64,000 nt of DNA from contig NZ_JTAM01000004.1 in assembly GCF_000812565.1 (NCBI RefSeq), forward strand, positions 215,526-279,525. Reading direction: 5' to 3'. The position numbers and the translations under genes were made by a program. Numbering within the stretch: the stretch's first letter is position 1; each line of letters begins with the position of its first letter. Shown here in pieces: positions 9,092 through 17,343 of the stretch. The notes beneath the pieces are model-generated. The model did not search any database, was not told the origin of the DNA, and saw nothing but the letters and a program-made list of their open reading frames with translations. Origin of the DNA: Flammeovirga sp. OC4 (GTDB lineage: Bacteria > Bacteroidota > Bacteroidia > Cytophagales > Flammeovirgaceae).

Positions 9092-9801
9092 GCTTGTTTG
9101 TTTTTCTTTATAATCAGTAAAGAGAAATAAGGGATCGTTCTCTCTTGAAGTTTGTCTAATGATGAAGTCATGAATTGCTCCGTAGTTCCGAGCTTTTCAC
9201 AATACGTAAAATTGATTTCCTCTCTTTCCAAAATAGGCTGAATGTGTCGCATGACAGATCTGATTTTCATCAAAACCACCGTATCCGAAACTTTCAAGGC
9301 ATCTTCTAGTACCTGTGTTGATTTTAGAATAGGAAGCACGTGAATCGTCTCTCCTAAAAGGGCGAGCGGTTGTTGAATTTCTGCTGCTCCTAGATGGAAA
9401 GAACTAATGCCCGGCACCAACGAAATTGGAATATCTGTCTGTTGGAATTTCTCTAAGAGATAAGAAAATGAGCTGTACGTACTCAAGTCTCCTTCACAAA
9501 CGATGGCTACGTCCAACCCTTCTGAAACATCTTTCTTGATCTTCTGAAAAGCCTCTTCATATACAGGATGAACATGGACTCTATCGATGGTCATTTCCAT
9601 ATAAAAGCCGACTAGCTTCTCCTCCGGCAAATCATAACCCTCCATGATTTGAAGTGAGTAACTACTCTTTCTTCCATCTTGAAAAATGGATCCGGGATAA
9701 TAGATTTTATCAACAGATTGAAGCAGTTTATATCCTTTCAGCGTAATCAAATCGGGATCACCTGGACCCAATGAAATGCCGTATACTTTTCCTTTCTCCA
9801 T
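9088..9801 (-). CDS. cbiL: (Cobalt-)precorrin-2 C20-methyltransferase
   Basis: 237 residues, standard length. Motifs are GISLGPGDPDLITLKGYKLL (residues 9-28), CEGDLSTYSSFSYL and LVPGISSFHLGAAEI, the hallmarks of CbiL/CobI in the tetrapyrrole methylase superfamily. It methylates C-20 of cobalt-precorrin-2, the first committed methylation after cobalt insertion by CbiX. It lies directly downstream of cbiX, sharing one base with its stop, in pathway order. Confidence 0.93.
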   Translation of the reverse strand: MEKGKVYGISLGPGDPDLITLKGYKLLQSVDKIYYPGSIFQDGRKSSYSLQIMEGYDLPEEKLVGFYMEMTIDRVHVHPVYEEAFQKIKKDVSEGLDVAIVCEGDLSTYSSFSYLLEKFQQTDIPISLVPGISSFHLGAAEIQQPLALLGETIHVLPILKSTQVLEDALKVSDTVVLMKIRSVMRHIQPILEREEINFTYCEKLGTTEQFMTSSLDKLQERTIPYFSLLIIKKNKQA

Positions 9802-10736
9802 TAGATCCCCAATATATTTTTCACCGTTTTCATCACTCCTTTCTTCTCATCCACCTTTTCATCCTCCTCGAAAAGAATTCCTTTTACATTCAAATGATGA
9901 CCGATTTGCTCCTTGCCTTCCTCTTCTTCAAAACCAATAATCTGCTTACGGTACTTACACATCTGACAGTTCATATTGGCCATTCCGTTTTTGGCTTGAT
10001 CGAGTCTTTCATCAAAAGCTTTCATAATCAATTCATCAGATCCAAAGGCCTTAGTATTGACATATTCAGTAGTGGAATCCTTATTAAACTCCTCTACAGT
10101 TTCATAAATTCTTTCTAATAAAACACCCGTAAAAAAGAAGAATGGAATCACATAAGTACGCTTCATACCTAGTTTCTCAAACATTGGCAACGCTTCTGCG
10201 GTCGAGGGATAAGCTGTACCGCTGTAGGCCACGGATGTAAATCCGAATCCCATTCCTTCCCAAAGCATCGCCGCTAATTTGTGTACATCAGAGTTGGCAT
10301 CTGGATCCGTAGTTCCTCTGCCAATCACCATCAATCCACATTCTTTACGATCAATTGGTGGTAATAAGGCTTCCTGCTCCTCAATTCGCTTCTTCGATAA
10401 ATCCAACAAATAAGAACTTACACCAATGTGTGTTCCCATCTTGATTTCAAGATCAGGGTAGTACGATTGGATCGTGTTCATCTCATAAGGAATATCATTT
10501 TTGGCATGTGAACCCGCAAACAGTATGACAGGCAAAGCGTAGATTTTTCGTACTCCTTTTTCATACAATCGCTCTACTGCAGCTTCATACAGTGGATGAC
10601 TGAATTCCAAGAAACCATAATCCACTTCATATTCATTCTCGTATCTTTTTTTCAATAAAGCCACGAGCTTTTTAAATGCGTCAGTTCCTGTTTTTCTTCG
10701 GGAACCGTGTCCACATAATAATATTCCTTGTTTCAT
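9801..10736 (-). CDS. cbiX: Sirohydrochlorin cobaltochelatase, long two-domain form
   Basis: 311 residues with two CbiX-like halves. The N-terminal half carries the metal-binding histidines H10 (LLCGHGSRR) and H77 (FAGSHAKNDI). The second half begins near residue 133 (GLMVIGRGTTDPDANSD) and lacks an obvious histidine pair. The C-terminal tail has M255-N-C257-Q-M-C260, the MXCXXC pattern that binds a [4Fe-4S] cluster in long CbiX of Bacillus megaterium, followed by acidic residues. It inserts cobalt early, into sirohydrochlorin. The start ATG is 2 bases after the upstream stop. Confidence 0.9.
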   Translation of the reverse strand: MKQGILLCGHGSRRKTGTDAFKKLVALLKKRYENEYEVDYGFLEFSHPLYEAAVERLYEKGVRKIYALPVILFAGSHAKNDIPYEMNTIQSYYPDLEIKMGTHIGVSSYLLDLSKKRIEEQEALLPPIDRKECGLMVIGRGTTDPDANSDVHKLAAMLWEGMGFGFTSVAYSGTAYPSTAEALPMFEKLGMKRTYVIPFFFFTGVLLERIYETVEEFNKDSTTEYVNTKAFGSDELIMKAFDERLDQAKNGMANMNCQMCKYRKQIIGFEEEEGKEQIGHHLNVKGILFEEDEKVDEKKGVMKTVKNILGI

Positions 10737-10738
10737 TC

Positions 10739-11575
10739 TTAATGTATTTTTACTCCTTCGTTTTCATTGAAGTAGGCTTGAGGATCATCGTATTTATATT
10801 CAAAGGATAATAATCGCTTTGATTTACTATTATCAACTAATTTGTAAGCAGTGCTTTTACAATCTCGGAAAACTGGAAGAGGCAATCCCAACGTCATTGC
10901 CGCATTGGTATACAAATCCCTTCGAATAGGATGAAGGGCTGCACACCCATTAATGATTTCTCCAAAAACATCTTGCTCTATGACTGCCAAAATCAAATTG
11001 ATCGCATCCGCTTGATGAATGACATTGACAGGCACATTCGGATTTTTCAACACTCTATTTTCTCTGAGAAGTTGAGAAGGATGACGCCCTCCACCAATTA
11101 AACCTGCCATACGAATAGCGGTCAATTGCTCTCCAAAATGTTGACGTAAGACTTGTTCTGCTTGATATATATTTTTACCTCCTATGGTTTCAGGAGTAAA
11201 TTGATCTGATTCTTTGATGGTTTGATTGGTATTCGGATAGACTGAAGTGGAACTTACAAAGATGACTTTTTGATGAGGAGGCGTTTGTTTTGTCAGTTGT
11301 TCGATCTGCCTGACATAAACTCCATGTTTATCTCTTCGATCAGCAGGCGGAAAACATACGATCAAGACTTCTGTTTCAGCAATCAGATTATCCCAATCTC
11401 CTTTGATATGATCTTCCTCTACTTTTACAAGAGTAATCTGATCTGTGAGTTCAAAAGCGATTAATTCCTCTTCCGAAGCCACACTTCCTTTTATATCAAA
11501 ACCTCTTTCTTTTAATCGTTCTGACAATGGAATTCCTAACCAACCGACGCCTACAATAGTCACCTTCTTTTTCAT
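10739..11575 (-). CDS. NAD(P)-binding Rossmann-fold protein, extended-SDR/epimerase-like (YeeZ-like)
   Basis: About 278 residues from ATG at 11575, which overlaps the upstream stop as ATGA; the open frame extends 23 codons further but that part has no family character. It begins MKKKVTIVGVGWLGIPLSERL with a glycine-rich nucleotide-binding turn (GVGWLG). Further on come FVSSTSVYPN, where extended SDRs keep their catalytic Ser/Thr, and IRMAGLIGGGRHP. A YxxxK candidate is IYQAEQ, with the Lys replaced. It has no known place in cobalamin synthesis. Its position second in the riboswitch operon suggests a role in the pathway or in cofactor redox, but this is only guilt by association. Confidence 0.7.
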   Translation of the reverse strand: MKKKVTIVGVGWLGIPLSERLKERGFDIKGSVASEEELIAFELTDQITLVKVEEDHIKGDWDNLIAETEVLIVCFPPADRRDKHGVYVRQIEQLTKQTPPHQKVIFVSSTSVYPNTNQTIKESDQFTPETIGGKNIYQAEQVLRQHFGEQLTAIRMAGLIGGGRHPSQLLRENRVLKNPNVPVNVIHQADAINLILAVIEQDVFGEIINGCAALHPIRRDLYTNAAMTLGLPLPVFRDCKSTAYKLVDNSKSKRLLSFEYKYDDPQAYFNENEGVKIH

Positions 11576-12360
11576 ACCGTTTCCAATTTTATTCCTTTTA
11601 ATTGTACTTCTAAACAGTATTCCCAAGCGTGATTCTCCAACCAAATTAGTCCAATATCTTCTCCGAATTTATTTCTCATTCGGACTCCTTTTTTCAGAGT
11701 ATCCAATTGTTCAAAATATTCGACTACGGCAATTCTCTTTTTGACGAGTTCTTGATTTTTCTGGTCAATAGGAGCGATAATCAATTCAATCGTTTCACTC
11801 TCCAATTCCAATTCAAGTGTATACTTTTGACTGTAATTGACGCTTTTGATTTCACTAAATGAGATTGATTTTTGACCAGAAAGTGTGAGCGTAGATTTTG
11901 GACTATTTTCTGATAAATAAAGAAAAAGAGGAAAGGTGTATTGGTCCGAAGCAAAGCCCCTAGTGATCCGACATTCTCCAAGTTCAGGATCCATTTTGAT
12001 TGAAAATGGTTTAGGAGTAAATGCTTCTCTTTCTTTGTCTGATTTGATTGCAGACCATTCGTCCTGATACAGTAAATAATCAGTGACAGGTTCCTGATTT
12101 TCGATATGGCTTTTGATGATTTCTAAGCCTTTTTCTGGATTAAGGTCCTTGTACCAATAGTTAGGTTGCACAATGCATGTTGGAGCATCTTCACACCGAC
12201 CGTTACATCTTGTTTTGATCGTGTGTGTGCTGTCCCATTGTCCACTATTTCTTAAGTAAGCACGTACGTTGCGTACCACTTCCTCTGATCCTGCTTTTTG
12301 GCAAGATCCTCCATCACAAAATAAAAAAATCTGTTGAGTTTCAGCGATGTTTTTCCCCAT
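11572..12360 (-). CDS. Thioredoxin-like [2Fe-2S] ferredoxin-domain protein
   Basis: 262 residues. The N-terminal ~85 residues look like a thioredoxin-fold [2Fe-2S] ferredoxin, with Cys pairs C15-x4-C20 and C52-x3-C56 (RCNGRCEDAP). The rest, about residues 90-262, is a beta-rich region of unknown function with no recognised motif. As first gene after the cobalamin riboswitch, it may supply electrons for a reductive step such as Co(II) corrinoid reduction or the [4Fe-4S] centre of CbiX. That role is inference. A protein that combines this ferredoxin domain with an extra C-terminal domain may be worth a family search. Confidence 0.75.
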   Translation of the reverse strand: MGKNIAETQQIFLFCDGGSCQKAGSEEVVRNVRAYLRNSGQWDSTHTIKTRCNGRCEDAPTCIVQPNYWYKDLNPEKGLEIIKSHIENQEPVTDYLLYQDEWSAIKSDKEREAFTPKPFSIKMDPELGECRITRGFASDQYTFPLFLYLSENSPKSTLTLSGQKSISFSEIKSVNYSQKYTLELELESETIELIIAPIDQKNQELVKKRIAVVEYFEQLDTLKKGVRMRNKFGEDIGLIWLENHAWEYCLEVQLKGIKLETV

Positions 12361-12424
12361 TAGTCAGATTGTTTGATTGAATAGCAACAATTGGGGATAA
12401 TAGAATGACAATCTGTTTATTTAA

Positions 12425-12443
12425 ATTAGTCTGGGAGACTAAT
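12425..12443 (-). promoter_or_regulatory. Hairpin in the likely expression platform of the cobalamin riboswitch
   Basis: Between the riboswitch aptamer and the first operon gene there is a perfect short inverted repeat, ATTAGTCT-CCC-AGACTAAT on the minus strand, followed by TTTAAAT. It is the most obvious structure in the ~150-base leader segment. The T-run is weak, so control could be by termination or by pairing with the aptamer's 3' side. The function is inferred from position. Confidence 0.45.
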
Positions 12444-12508
12444 AGTTTTAGCAATAGATTGAAAGTCAGAACTTTTATTCCCGAAAGTCTTATAATTTCT
12501 TAGTACTT

Positions 12509-12724
12509 CTTCAGGCAGGTATTCTGACTTACTTTCTTTTGTTACTCCTTCCCATTCCTCATAAACAGTGGCTCATTGTAACAAAATTGTTTTCCGAAAA
12601 AACGAAAGCTTACAGCTGCGGGTACAGTCTTGGATTTTCACCAAATTCCCTTTTCATTCCTTAAAGAACATGGATATTTTATCTTTATTCTTTTATCCTA
12701 GTACTTGTTGGAACACCCTTAAAG
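12509..12724 (-). promoter_or_regulatory. Cobalamin (AdoCbl) riboswitch aptamer
   Basis: Reading the minus strand, the canonical blocks appear in order: GGTGTT (P2 5' arm), GGGAATTTGGTGAAAATCC, ACTGTACCCGCAGCTGTAA, AGCCACTG, GGGAAGGAGT, and the B12 box AGTCAGAATACCTGCC (12514-12529). GGTGTT can pair with AATACC of the B12 box (P2), and CTTTAAGG with CCTGAAG gives a plausible P1 at 12717-12724/12509-12515. It sits in front of the [2Fe-2S]/cbiX/cbiL operon and starts only about 10 bases after the ATPase stop. Cobalamin should switch the downstream genes off. Confidence 0.95.
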
Positions 12725-12734
12725 CATAACAAAG

Positions 12735-13274
12735 TTACTTAATTTTCATTGCCATACAAATGTTGTCAAAAACAAAATCCATACGGTTTTCAACAGACTC
12801 AAATGGAAGGTAAATTAGTTCAAATCCACACTCTAAATAGGTTTCTTCAAGCACTTTAGAGAGTGATTTTTGATAAGAAAATGATTCAGGTCTTTGGGGA
12901 TCAGTGATATAAATCTTCTCCCATGGAAGTGCAAAAAAAACCTGCTTATGATAATATTTCTGATAAGGAAACGCTGTTAATTCTTTTTGAATGGGTTTGT
13001 TTTGAAACTTCAGATAGGCTATTGTATCAATAATACTGCGATCGCAAAAAACTGCATCTGGATTATCTTTTAATTGATGCTTTGTTTTTTGAAATACTAA
13101 TTCACTAAACCGTTCTACATCTTTCCAGGGCATTCCTTCTCCACCCGTCAACTGTTCATGCATAATCACCTGTCGGGAAGCTTCGGGCATTGTAGGAGTA
13201 CCGTCATTATTTATTGCATTAATTAATGTCGTTTTTCCTGTACCTGCTGCGCCTGAGATGATGTATTTTTGCAT
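12735..13274 (-). CDS. Small P-loop ATPase/kinase-like protein (AAA_28 / NadR-like group)
   Basis: 179 residues starting MQKYIISGAAGTGKTTLINA, with Walker A GAAGTGKTT at residues 8-16. A later VFCDRSIIDTIAYL block (about 74-87) has the DRS pattern seen in deoxynucleoside kinase-like and AAA_28 NTPases, and a Lys/Tyr-rich lid region follows. Such proteins are often annotated only as predicted ATPases. It lies between cbiB and the riboswitch on the same strand, separated from cbiB by 319 bases holding repeat C. A link to cobinamide phosphorylation is possible but unsupported, because cobU is already present. Confidence 0.7.
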   Translation of the reverse strand: MQKYIISGAAGTGKTTLINAINNDGTPTMPEASRQVIMHEQLTGGEGMPWKDVERFSELVFQKTKHQLKDNPDAVFCDRSIIDTIAYLKFQNKPIQKELTAFPYQKYYHKQVFFALPWEKIYITDPQRPESFSYQKSLSKVLEETYLECGFELIYLPFESVENRMDFVFDNICMAMKIK

Positions 13275-13367
13275 TATAAAAGTTGAATTAAAATTCTAGT
13301 AGTTAGACGATCTACACCTTTAAAAATTTACAAGAAAATTGAATCCTCACCTCCCTTTTCTTGTGTG

Positions 13368-13547
13368 TTCTTCATTTTTTCCATTGATGAAAAAACGAAG
13401 CAAAAAAATCTAGGCTGTGAAGTCAAAAGCTAAATTTTGCTCCATAAGCCTAAAATCTTCAAAACTCGCTGCGCTCAAACAAAAGAAGATTTTTTAACGG
13501 CTTATTACACAAAATTCTTAACGCTTTTCCCTTCAATGCCACCTGAG
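13368..13547. repeat. Intergenic repeat family C, copy 2
   Basis: This element fills most of the gap between cbiB and the ATPase gene. Its first ~70 bases match copy 1 at 3686-3755 almost exactly. The second hairpin has different arms (AATCTTC and GAAGATT) around the same core ACTCGCTGCGCTCAAAC; copy 1 has ATGATTTT and AAAATCAT there. Both copies finish with TTCTTAACGCTTTTCCCTTC. No gene was seen in the gap. Confidence 0.8.
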
Positions 13548-13593
13548 TGTCCTAAACCTCATCAATTGTAATTTTCTGTCAACATTCAAATTT

Positions 13594-14529
13594 TCAAAGT
13601 GCTATTAGAGTGTAAATAGAAACGATTGACAATATGAAAAGCCAGCTTGTAGCATAGTTGACATTACCTACTTTGAAAATTTCTTGATGCTGAATATTTC
13701 TATCATTATGACCTATATAAGGCTTATCTACTAATTTCCCTCCGTAAAAATTGGGTCCTCCAAATCTCACATTAAGAATATAAGCCAATGCTGCTTCTGG
13801 ATAGCCGGCATTTGGGCTACTGTGTTTTTTTCCTTCTGAGAAAACCGTAAAAAGTCCACCTAAACGGAAAGTAACAATCAACATAAAGAGAGCTGTTAAA
13901 CGGGCTGGAATATAGTTGGCTACATCGTCCAGTCTGGCGGCAAATTTACCAAACTTTTCGTAACGCTCATTTTTGTAACCAATCATGGAATCAAAGGTAT
14001 TGATCATCTTATATGCCATAGCACCCGGCACTCCGAAAACGGCAAAGTAAAAAAGTGGAGCGATCACGCCATCACTTAAGTTTTCTGACATGGTTTCTAA
14101 TGTTGCTGTGCGAATTTGCTGTGCACTTAATTCAGAGGTATCACGCCCTACAATCCATGACAATCGCTTTCTTCCAGCTTCTAACCCGTCTTTTTCTAAT
14201 GCATTAAAAACGGCAATTCCTTCTTTGACCAACGTCTTATTCGCCAAACAATAGAACAGTAAAATAATACTGATTACCGAAGTAATAATTGCATTAAAAG
14301 AATGTAGCAAACCTAAAAAATAATAAGGCACGGCAAAAGAGAGACTCACCAATATAATCGTCAGAAGGGCGCCTTTGATGAGTTTATTCTTGCCTTTATT
14401 CAACCTTTTTTCTCCAAAAGAAATCAAATTTCCATACCCCACAATAAGATGAGGTAATGACCTTGGATCTCCAAAAATAAGGTCTAAAACAAAAGCAATA
14501 GTTAGTATAATGACAGATGCTAAATCCAT
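13594..14529 (-). CDS. cbiB: Adenosylcobinamide-phosphate synthase
   Basis: 311 residues, a polytopic inner-membrane protein with about five hydrophobic helices. Family signatures are FGDPRSLPHLIVGYGNLI (about 19-36), SENLSDGVIAPLFYFAVFG and AYKMINTFDSMIGYKNERY. CbiB attaches the aminopropanol phosphate arm to adenosylcobyric acid. The gene overlaps the end of cobD by 10 bases, so the two are translationally coupled, which fits because CobD makes the substrate of CbiB. Confidence 0.93.
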   Translation of the reverse strand: MDLASVIILTIAFVLDLIFGDPRSLPHLIVGYGNLISFGEKRLNKGKNKLIKGALLTIILVSLSFAVPYYFLGLLHSFNAIITSVISIILLFYCLANKTLVKEGIAVFNALEKDGLEAGRKRLSWIVGRDTSELSAQQIRTATLETMSENLSDGVIAPLFYFAVFGVPGAMAYKMINTFDSMIGYKNERYEKFGKFAARLDDVANYIPARLTALFMLIVTFRLGGLFTVFSEGKKHSSPNAGYPEAALAYILNVRFGGPNFYGGKLVDKPYIGHNDRNIQHQEIFKVGNVNYATSWLFILSIVSIYTLIAL

Positions 14530-15524
14530 GATTTTAATGCTTTAATGATTTGTTCGTTAGCCATTGGTAACTGTACTGAAAGTCGAATATGCTCTCCTTC
14601 CAAATTGGTGAAGTTGGTGGCATCACGAATTAAAATTCCTTTTTCAATTAAGTAGTTTTTTAACTCACTTGCCTTTCCTTTTAAGAGCTTCACTAAGAAA
14701 TAAGAGGTGTTAGTAGATTGTATTTCTATAAAATCTATTTCCTTTAATTGCTCTTGAAAAACCTTTCGCTCTTCCAATAATTGATCAATATCAAAAATCA
14801 AATCATCGTAGTTTTCAAACAAAAACTTCCCTGCCGAAAGTGCCAATCCATTTACACTCCATGGGATTCGGATGGCTTTCAAGCTATCAACTTTTAATGC
14901 ATTAGAAATGATATAGCCTAAGCGGAGCCCAGGAATGGTAAAAGTTTTCGTCAGAGAACGGACAATGATTAAGTTATCATATTTTTTGACCAATGGCACA
15001 ACTGAAATTGTGGCTGAAGTGAACTCAATATAGGCTTCATCAATCACAAAAGTTGTCTTAGTATTTTCCTTTAGTAGATGTTCTATTTCTTCAAAAGTGA
15101 AAATACTTCCCGTAGGATTATTAGGGTTACAGATAAAGACTAAATCATTACAATGCTCTTGAATCACATTTCTATCGACCACTTGATAATCTACCTCATG
15201 GATTCTACAAGCATCTTCATATTCTGAAAAAGTGGGCCCAACAATAGTGGCTGATTTCCCTCTAAACAGCTGTGCAATCAGATAAAAAGCTTCAATGGCT
15301 CCGTTGGTAAAAAGAAAATTGTCTGCTGGTAAATCATAGCGTTTTGAGGCACAAACTGAAAGTTCCTCTGCTGCAGGAGAGGGATAGTTTTGAATGTTAT
15401 GCAACTGATTTTTTAAGGTATCCAGTATGGCTGGAGGGCATCCTTTATAAAAAACGTTGGAGCTGAAGTTGTGTTTGATTTGACCTTTTACCAAATGAAG
15501 GTCATCACCATGTCCGTTTAGCAT
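14520..15524 (-). CDS. cobD: L-threonine-O-3-phosphate decarboxylase
   Basis: 334 residues, a fold-type I PLP enzyme of the histidinol-phosphate aminotransferase type. The PLP lysine lies in VRSLTKTFTIPGLRLGY (about residues 190-206, K196 of SLTKTF). FICNPNNPTGS and IDEAYIEF are the other cofactor-binding blocks. CobD makes (R)-1-amino-2-propanol phosphate for the corrinoid side arm. It starts inside the last codons of cbiP (7-base overlap) and overlaps cbiB by 10 bases, so cbiP-cobD-cbiB form one unit. Confidence 0.9.
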   Translation of the reverse strand: MLNGHGDDLHLVKGQIKHNFSSNVFYKGCPPAILDTLKNQLHNIQNYPSPAAEELSVCASKRYDLPADNFLFTNGAIEAFYLIAQLFRGKSATIVGPTFSEYEDACRIHEVDYQVVDRNVIQEHCNDLVFICNPNNPTGSIFTFEEIEHLLKENTKTTFVIDEAYIEFTSATISVVPLVKKYDNLIIVRSLTKTFTIPGLRLGYIISNALKVDSLKAIRIPWSVNGLALSAGKFLFENYDDLIFDIDQLLEERKVFQEQLKEIDFIEIQSTNTSYFLVKLLKGKASELKNYLIEKGILIRDATNFTNLEGEHIRLSVQLPMANEQIIKALKSWI

Positions 15525-16972
15525 ATATCTTCCATGATTTTATTGATCTCCAAATTCTCTTCTACCCAGTCTGCCAACTTATCAAATTGCTCTCCTTTGA
15601 ACGTCTTGTAATCTAAAGCCTCTGCATCAGGAAACTTTCTTTTCAATAGCTCATTGACCACTACTTGATTATCAAAAACACCATGCAAATACGTACCCCA
15701 ACTCAATTTCCCATCAAAAAATCCTTCCTTCACATCTCCCATTGTATTCAATGCAAAAGCTTCTGGCACCAACGTTTCACCCATATGAATCTCATATCCT
15801 TCACACACCTCATCGTAATTCTTAAAGGCAAATTGTTGTTGTACGGTTTGTTTACTTTTCGATAAAGTCGTTTCAATATCAAAAATTCCTAATCCCAATT
15901 CTTCTTCTTTTTCTCCTTCTACATGATGTGGATCGTAAACCACATTACCCAACATCTGATAGCCTCCGCAAACGCCTATGATTGGAATTTTATCATACAA
16001 TTCACCAATCAATTTATCGATACCTTCTTCCTTCAGCTTCGCTAGATCATTCATGGTGTTTTTTGTACCCGGAAGTACAATCACATCGGCCTTTTTCAGT
16101 TCTGCATGATCTCTAGTATAATACAAGTTGATCAATGGCTCATTTTCCAAGGCTTGGAAGTCGGTGTAATTCGACATATAATAATGCTTCACTACTGCCA
16201 CATTGAGCATTCCTTCTTCCGCTGTTATATTTCTAGTGCTTAAAGCAACAGAATCTTCTTCTTCAATAATTATATCTTGGGCATAAGGCAATACACCCAA
16301 AACAGGATAGCCCGTCAACTCTTCCAACTTCTTCTTTCCTTCTACAAAAAGGCTTGCGTCCCCTCTAAATTTATTGATGATAATGCCTTTCAATAATTCC
16401 TTTTCCCAATCTTCCAATAAAGCAATCGTGCCATAGACACTACCAAAAACGCCTCCTCTATCAATATCCGCTACCAAATAAACACACGCATTGGCCGCTT
16501 TTGCCATACGCATATTTACAATATCTCGATGCTTTAAATTCAGTTCACTAATACTCCCTGCCCCCTCCATGACGATGGGACCGTACTGATCAGAAAGTTT
16601 ATGAAAGGCTTTTTGAGCTTCCGCAAAGAGGTGTTTCTTATTTTCTCCTAGGAAATAATCTTTCGCTGTTTGATCACCGATTGGTTTACCATGCAGTACT
16701 ACTTGTGATTTATTTTTTGCAGAAGGTTTTAATAAAACAGGATTCATCTCTACCATTACGGGCAACTGACATGCTTCTGCCTGTACCGCTTGTGCCCTTC
16801 CAATTTCTAGTCCATCGTAAGTTGCAAAACTATTCAGCGACATGTTTTGGGCTTTGAAAGGTGCCGGTTGATAGCCTTTATTTTTCAACCAACGGCAGAT
16901 ACCTGTGGTAATCCAACTTTTCCCTACGTCAGAACCGGTACCTACCAGCATGATAGGACGCATGTTTTTCAT
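15518..16972 (-). CDS. cbiP: Adenosylcobyric acid synthase (amidotransferase)
   Basis: 484 residues, normal for CbiP/CobQ. The N-terminal dethiobiotin-synthetase-like domain has MLVGTGSDVGKSWIT (P-loop) and APFKAQNMSLNS. The C-terminal class I glutamine amidotransferase-like domain has the nucleophile Cys in IIGVCGGYQMLG (about 334-345) and the late His in YLHGVFDN. It amidates four carboxylates of adenosylcobyrinic acid a,c-diamide. ATG at 16963 is an alternative start three codons in. It is the first gene of the cbiP-cobD-cbiB unit; no riboswitch was seen directly upstream. Confidence 0.93.
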   Translation of the reverse strand: MKNMRPIMLVGTGSDVGKSWITTGICRWLKNKGYQPAPFKAQNMSLNSFATYDGLEIGRAQAVQAEACQLPVMVEMNPVLLKPSAKNKSQVVLHGKPIGDQTAKDYFLGENKKHLFAEAQKAFHKLSDQYGPIVMEGAGSISELNLKHRDIVNMRMAKAANACVYLVADIDRGGVFGSVYGTIALLEDWEKELLKGIIINKFRGDASLFVEGKKKLEELTGYPVLGVLPYAQDIIIEEEDSVALSTRNITAEEGMLNVAVVKHYYMSNYTDFQALENEPLINLYYTRDHAELKKADVIVLPGTKNTMNDLAKLKEEGIDKLIGELYDKIPIIGVCGGYQMLGNVVYDPHHVEGEKEEELGLGIFDIETTLSKSKQTVQQQFAFKNYDEVCEGYEIHMGETLVPEAFALNTMGDVKEGFFDGKLSWGTYLHGVFDNQVVVNELLKRKFPDAEALDYKTFKGEQFDKLADWVEENLEINKIMEDIC

Positions 16973-17261
16973 TTTAGTTTGATGTTAATTTCGGCTAAGT
17001 ACTCCGGTGGTCAATTAAACTATACTTTAATTATGATCAGCTACTTAAAGAGTAATTAGTCCTATTTATAAAACTTGGTTACTTCTTAATTCGATATTAA
17101 AGAGAGATGAATGAAATTTATAGCGAACTAAGAAATATGACACTAAGGTAAATAATATTTTTTGATCCATAGGTTAGCAATCTTTTTAATGGAGTCTAAT
17201 TATTGTCATACTTTTTCTCAAAGAAGTGGTTATTGATGCATCGATAGACTTCATTTAATGG
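16973..17261. other. Intergenic leader upstream of cbiP
   Basis: This is an AT-rich stretch between cbiP and the cellulase gene's terminator. I looked for B12-box blocks on the minus strand and found none, nor any convincing ORF, tRNA or repeat. It presumably holds the cbiP promoter, but no clear TAnnTTTG element stood out. Confidence 0.5.
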
Positions 17262-17301
17262 AAATAAAAAAGTGATACCGCCTAAAAATAGACGGCATCA
17301 C
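17262..17301 (-). terminator. Rho-independent terminator of the GH9/GH48 gene
   Basis: On the minus strand GTGATGCCGTC and GGCGGTATCAC pair around a T-rich loop and are followed by TTTTTTATTT. It lies about 40 bases past the stop codon at 17344. Confidence 0.85.
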
Positions 17302-17343
17302 CCATAATTGACAATTGAATCTAAATCACTACTACGCTAATGA

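Noticed and set aside
16973..17260. A second cobalamin riboswitch upstream of cbiP
   Set aside because: No B12-box or CCCGCAACTG-like block was found on the minus strand.
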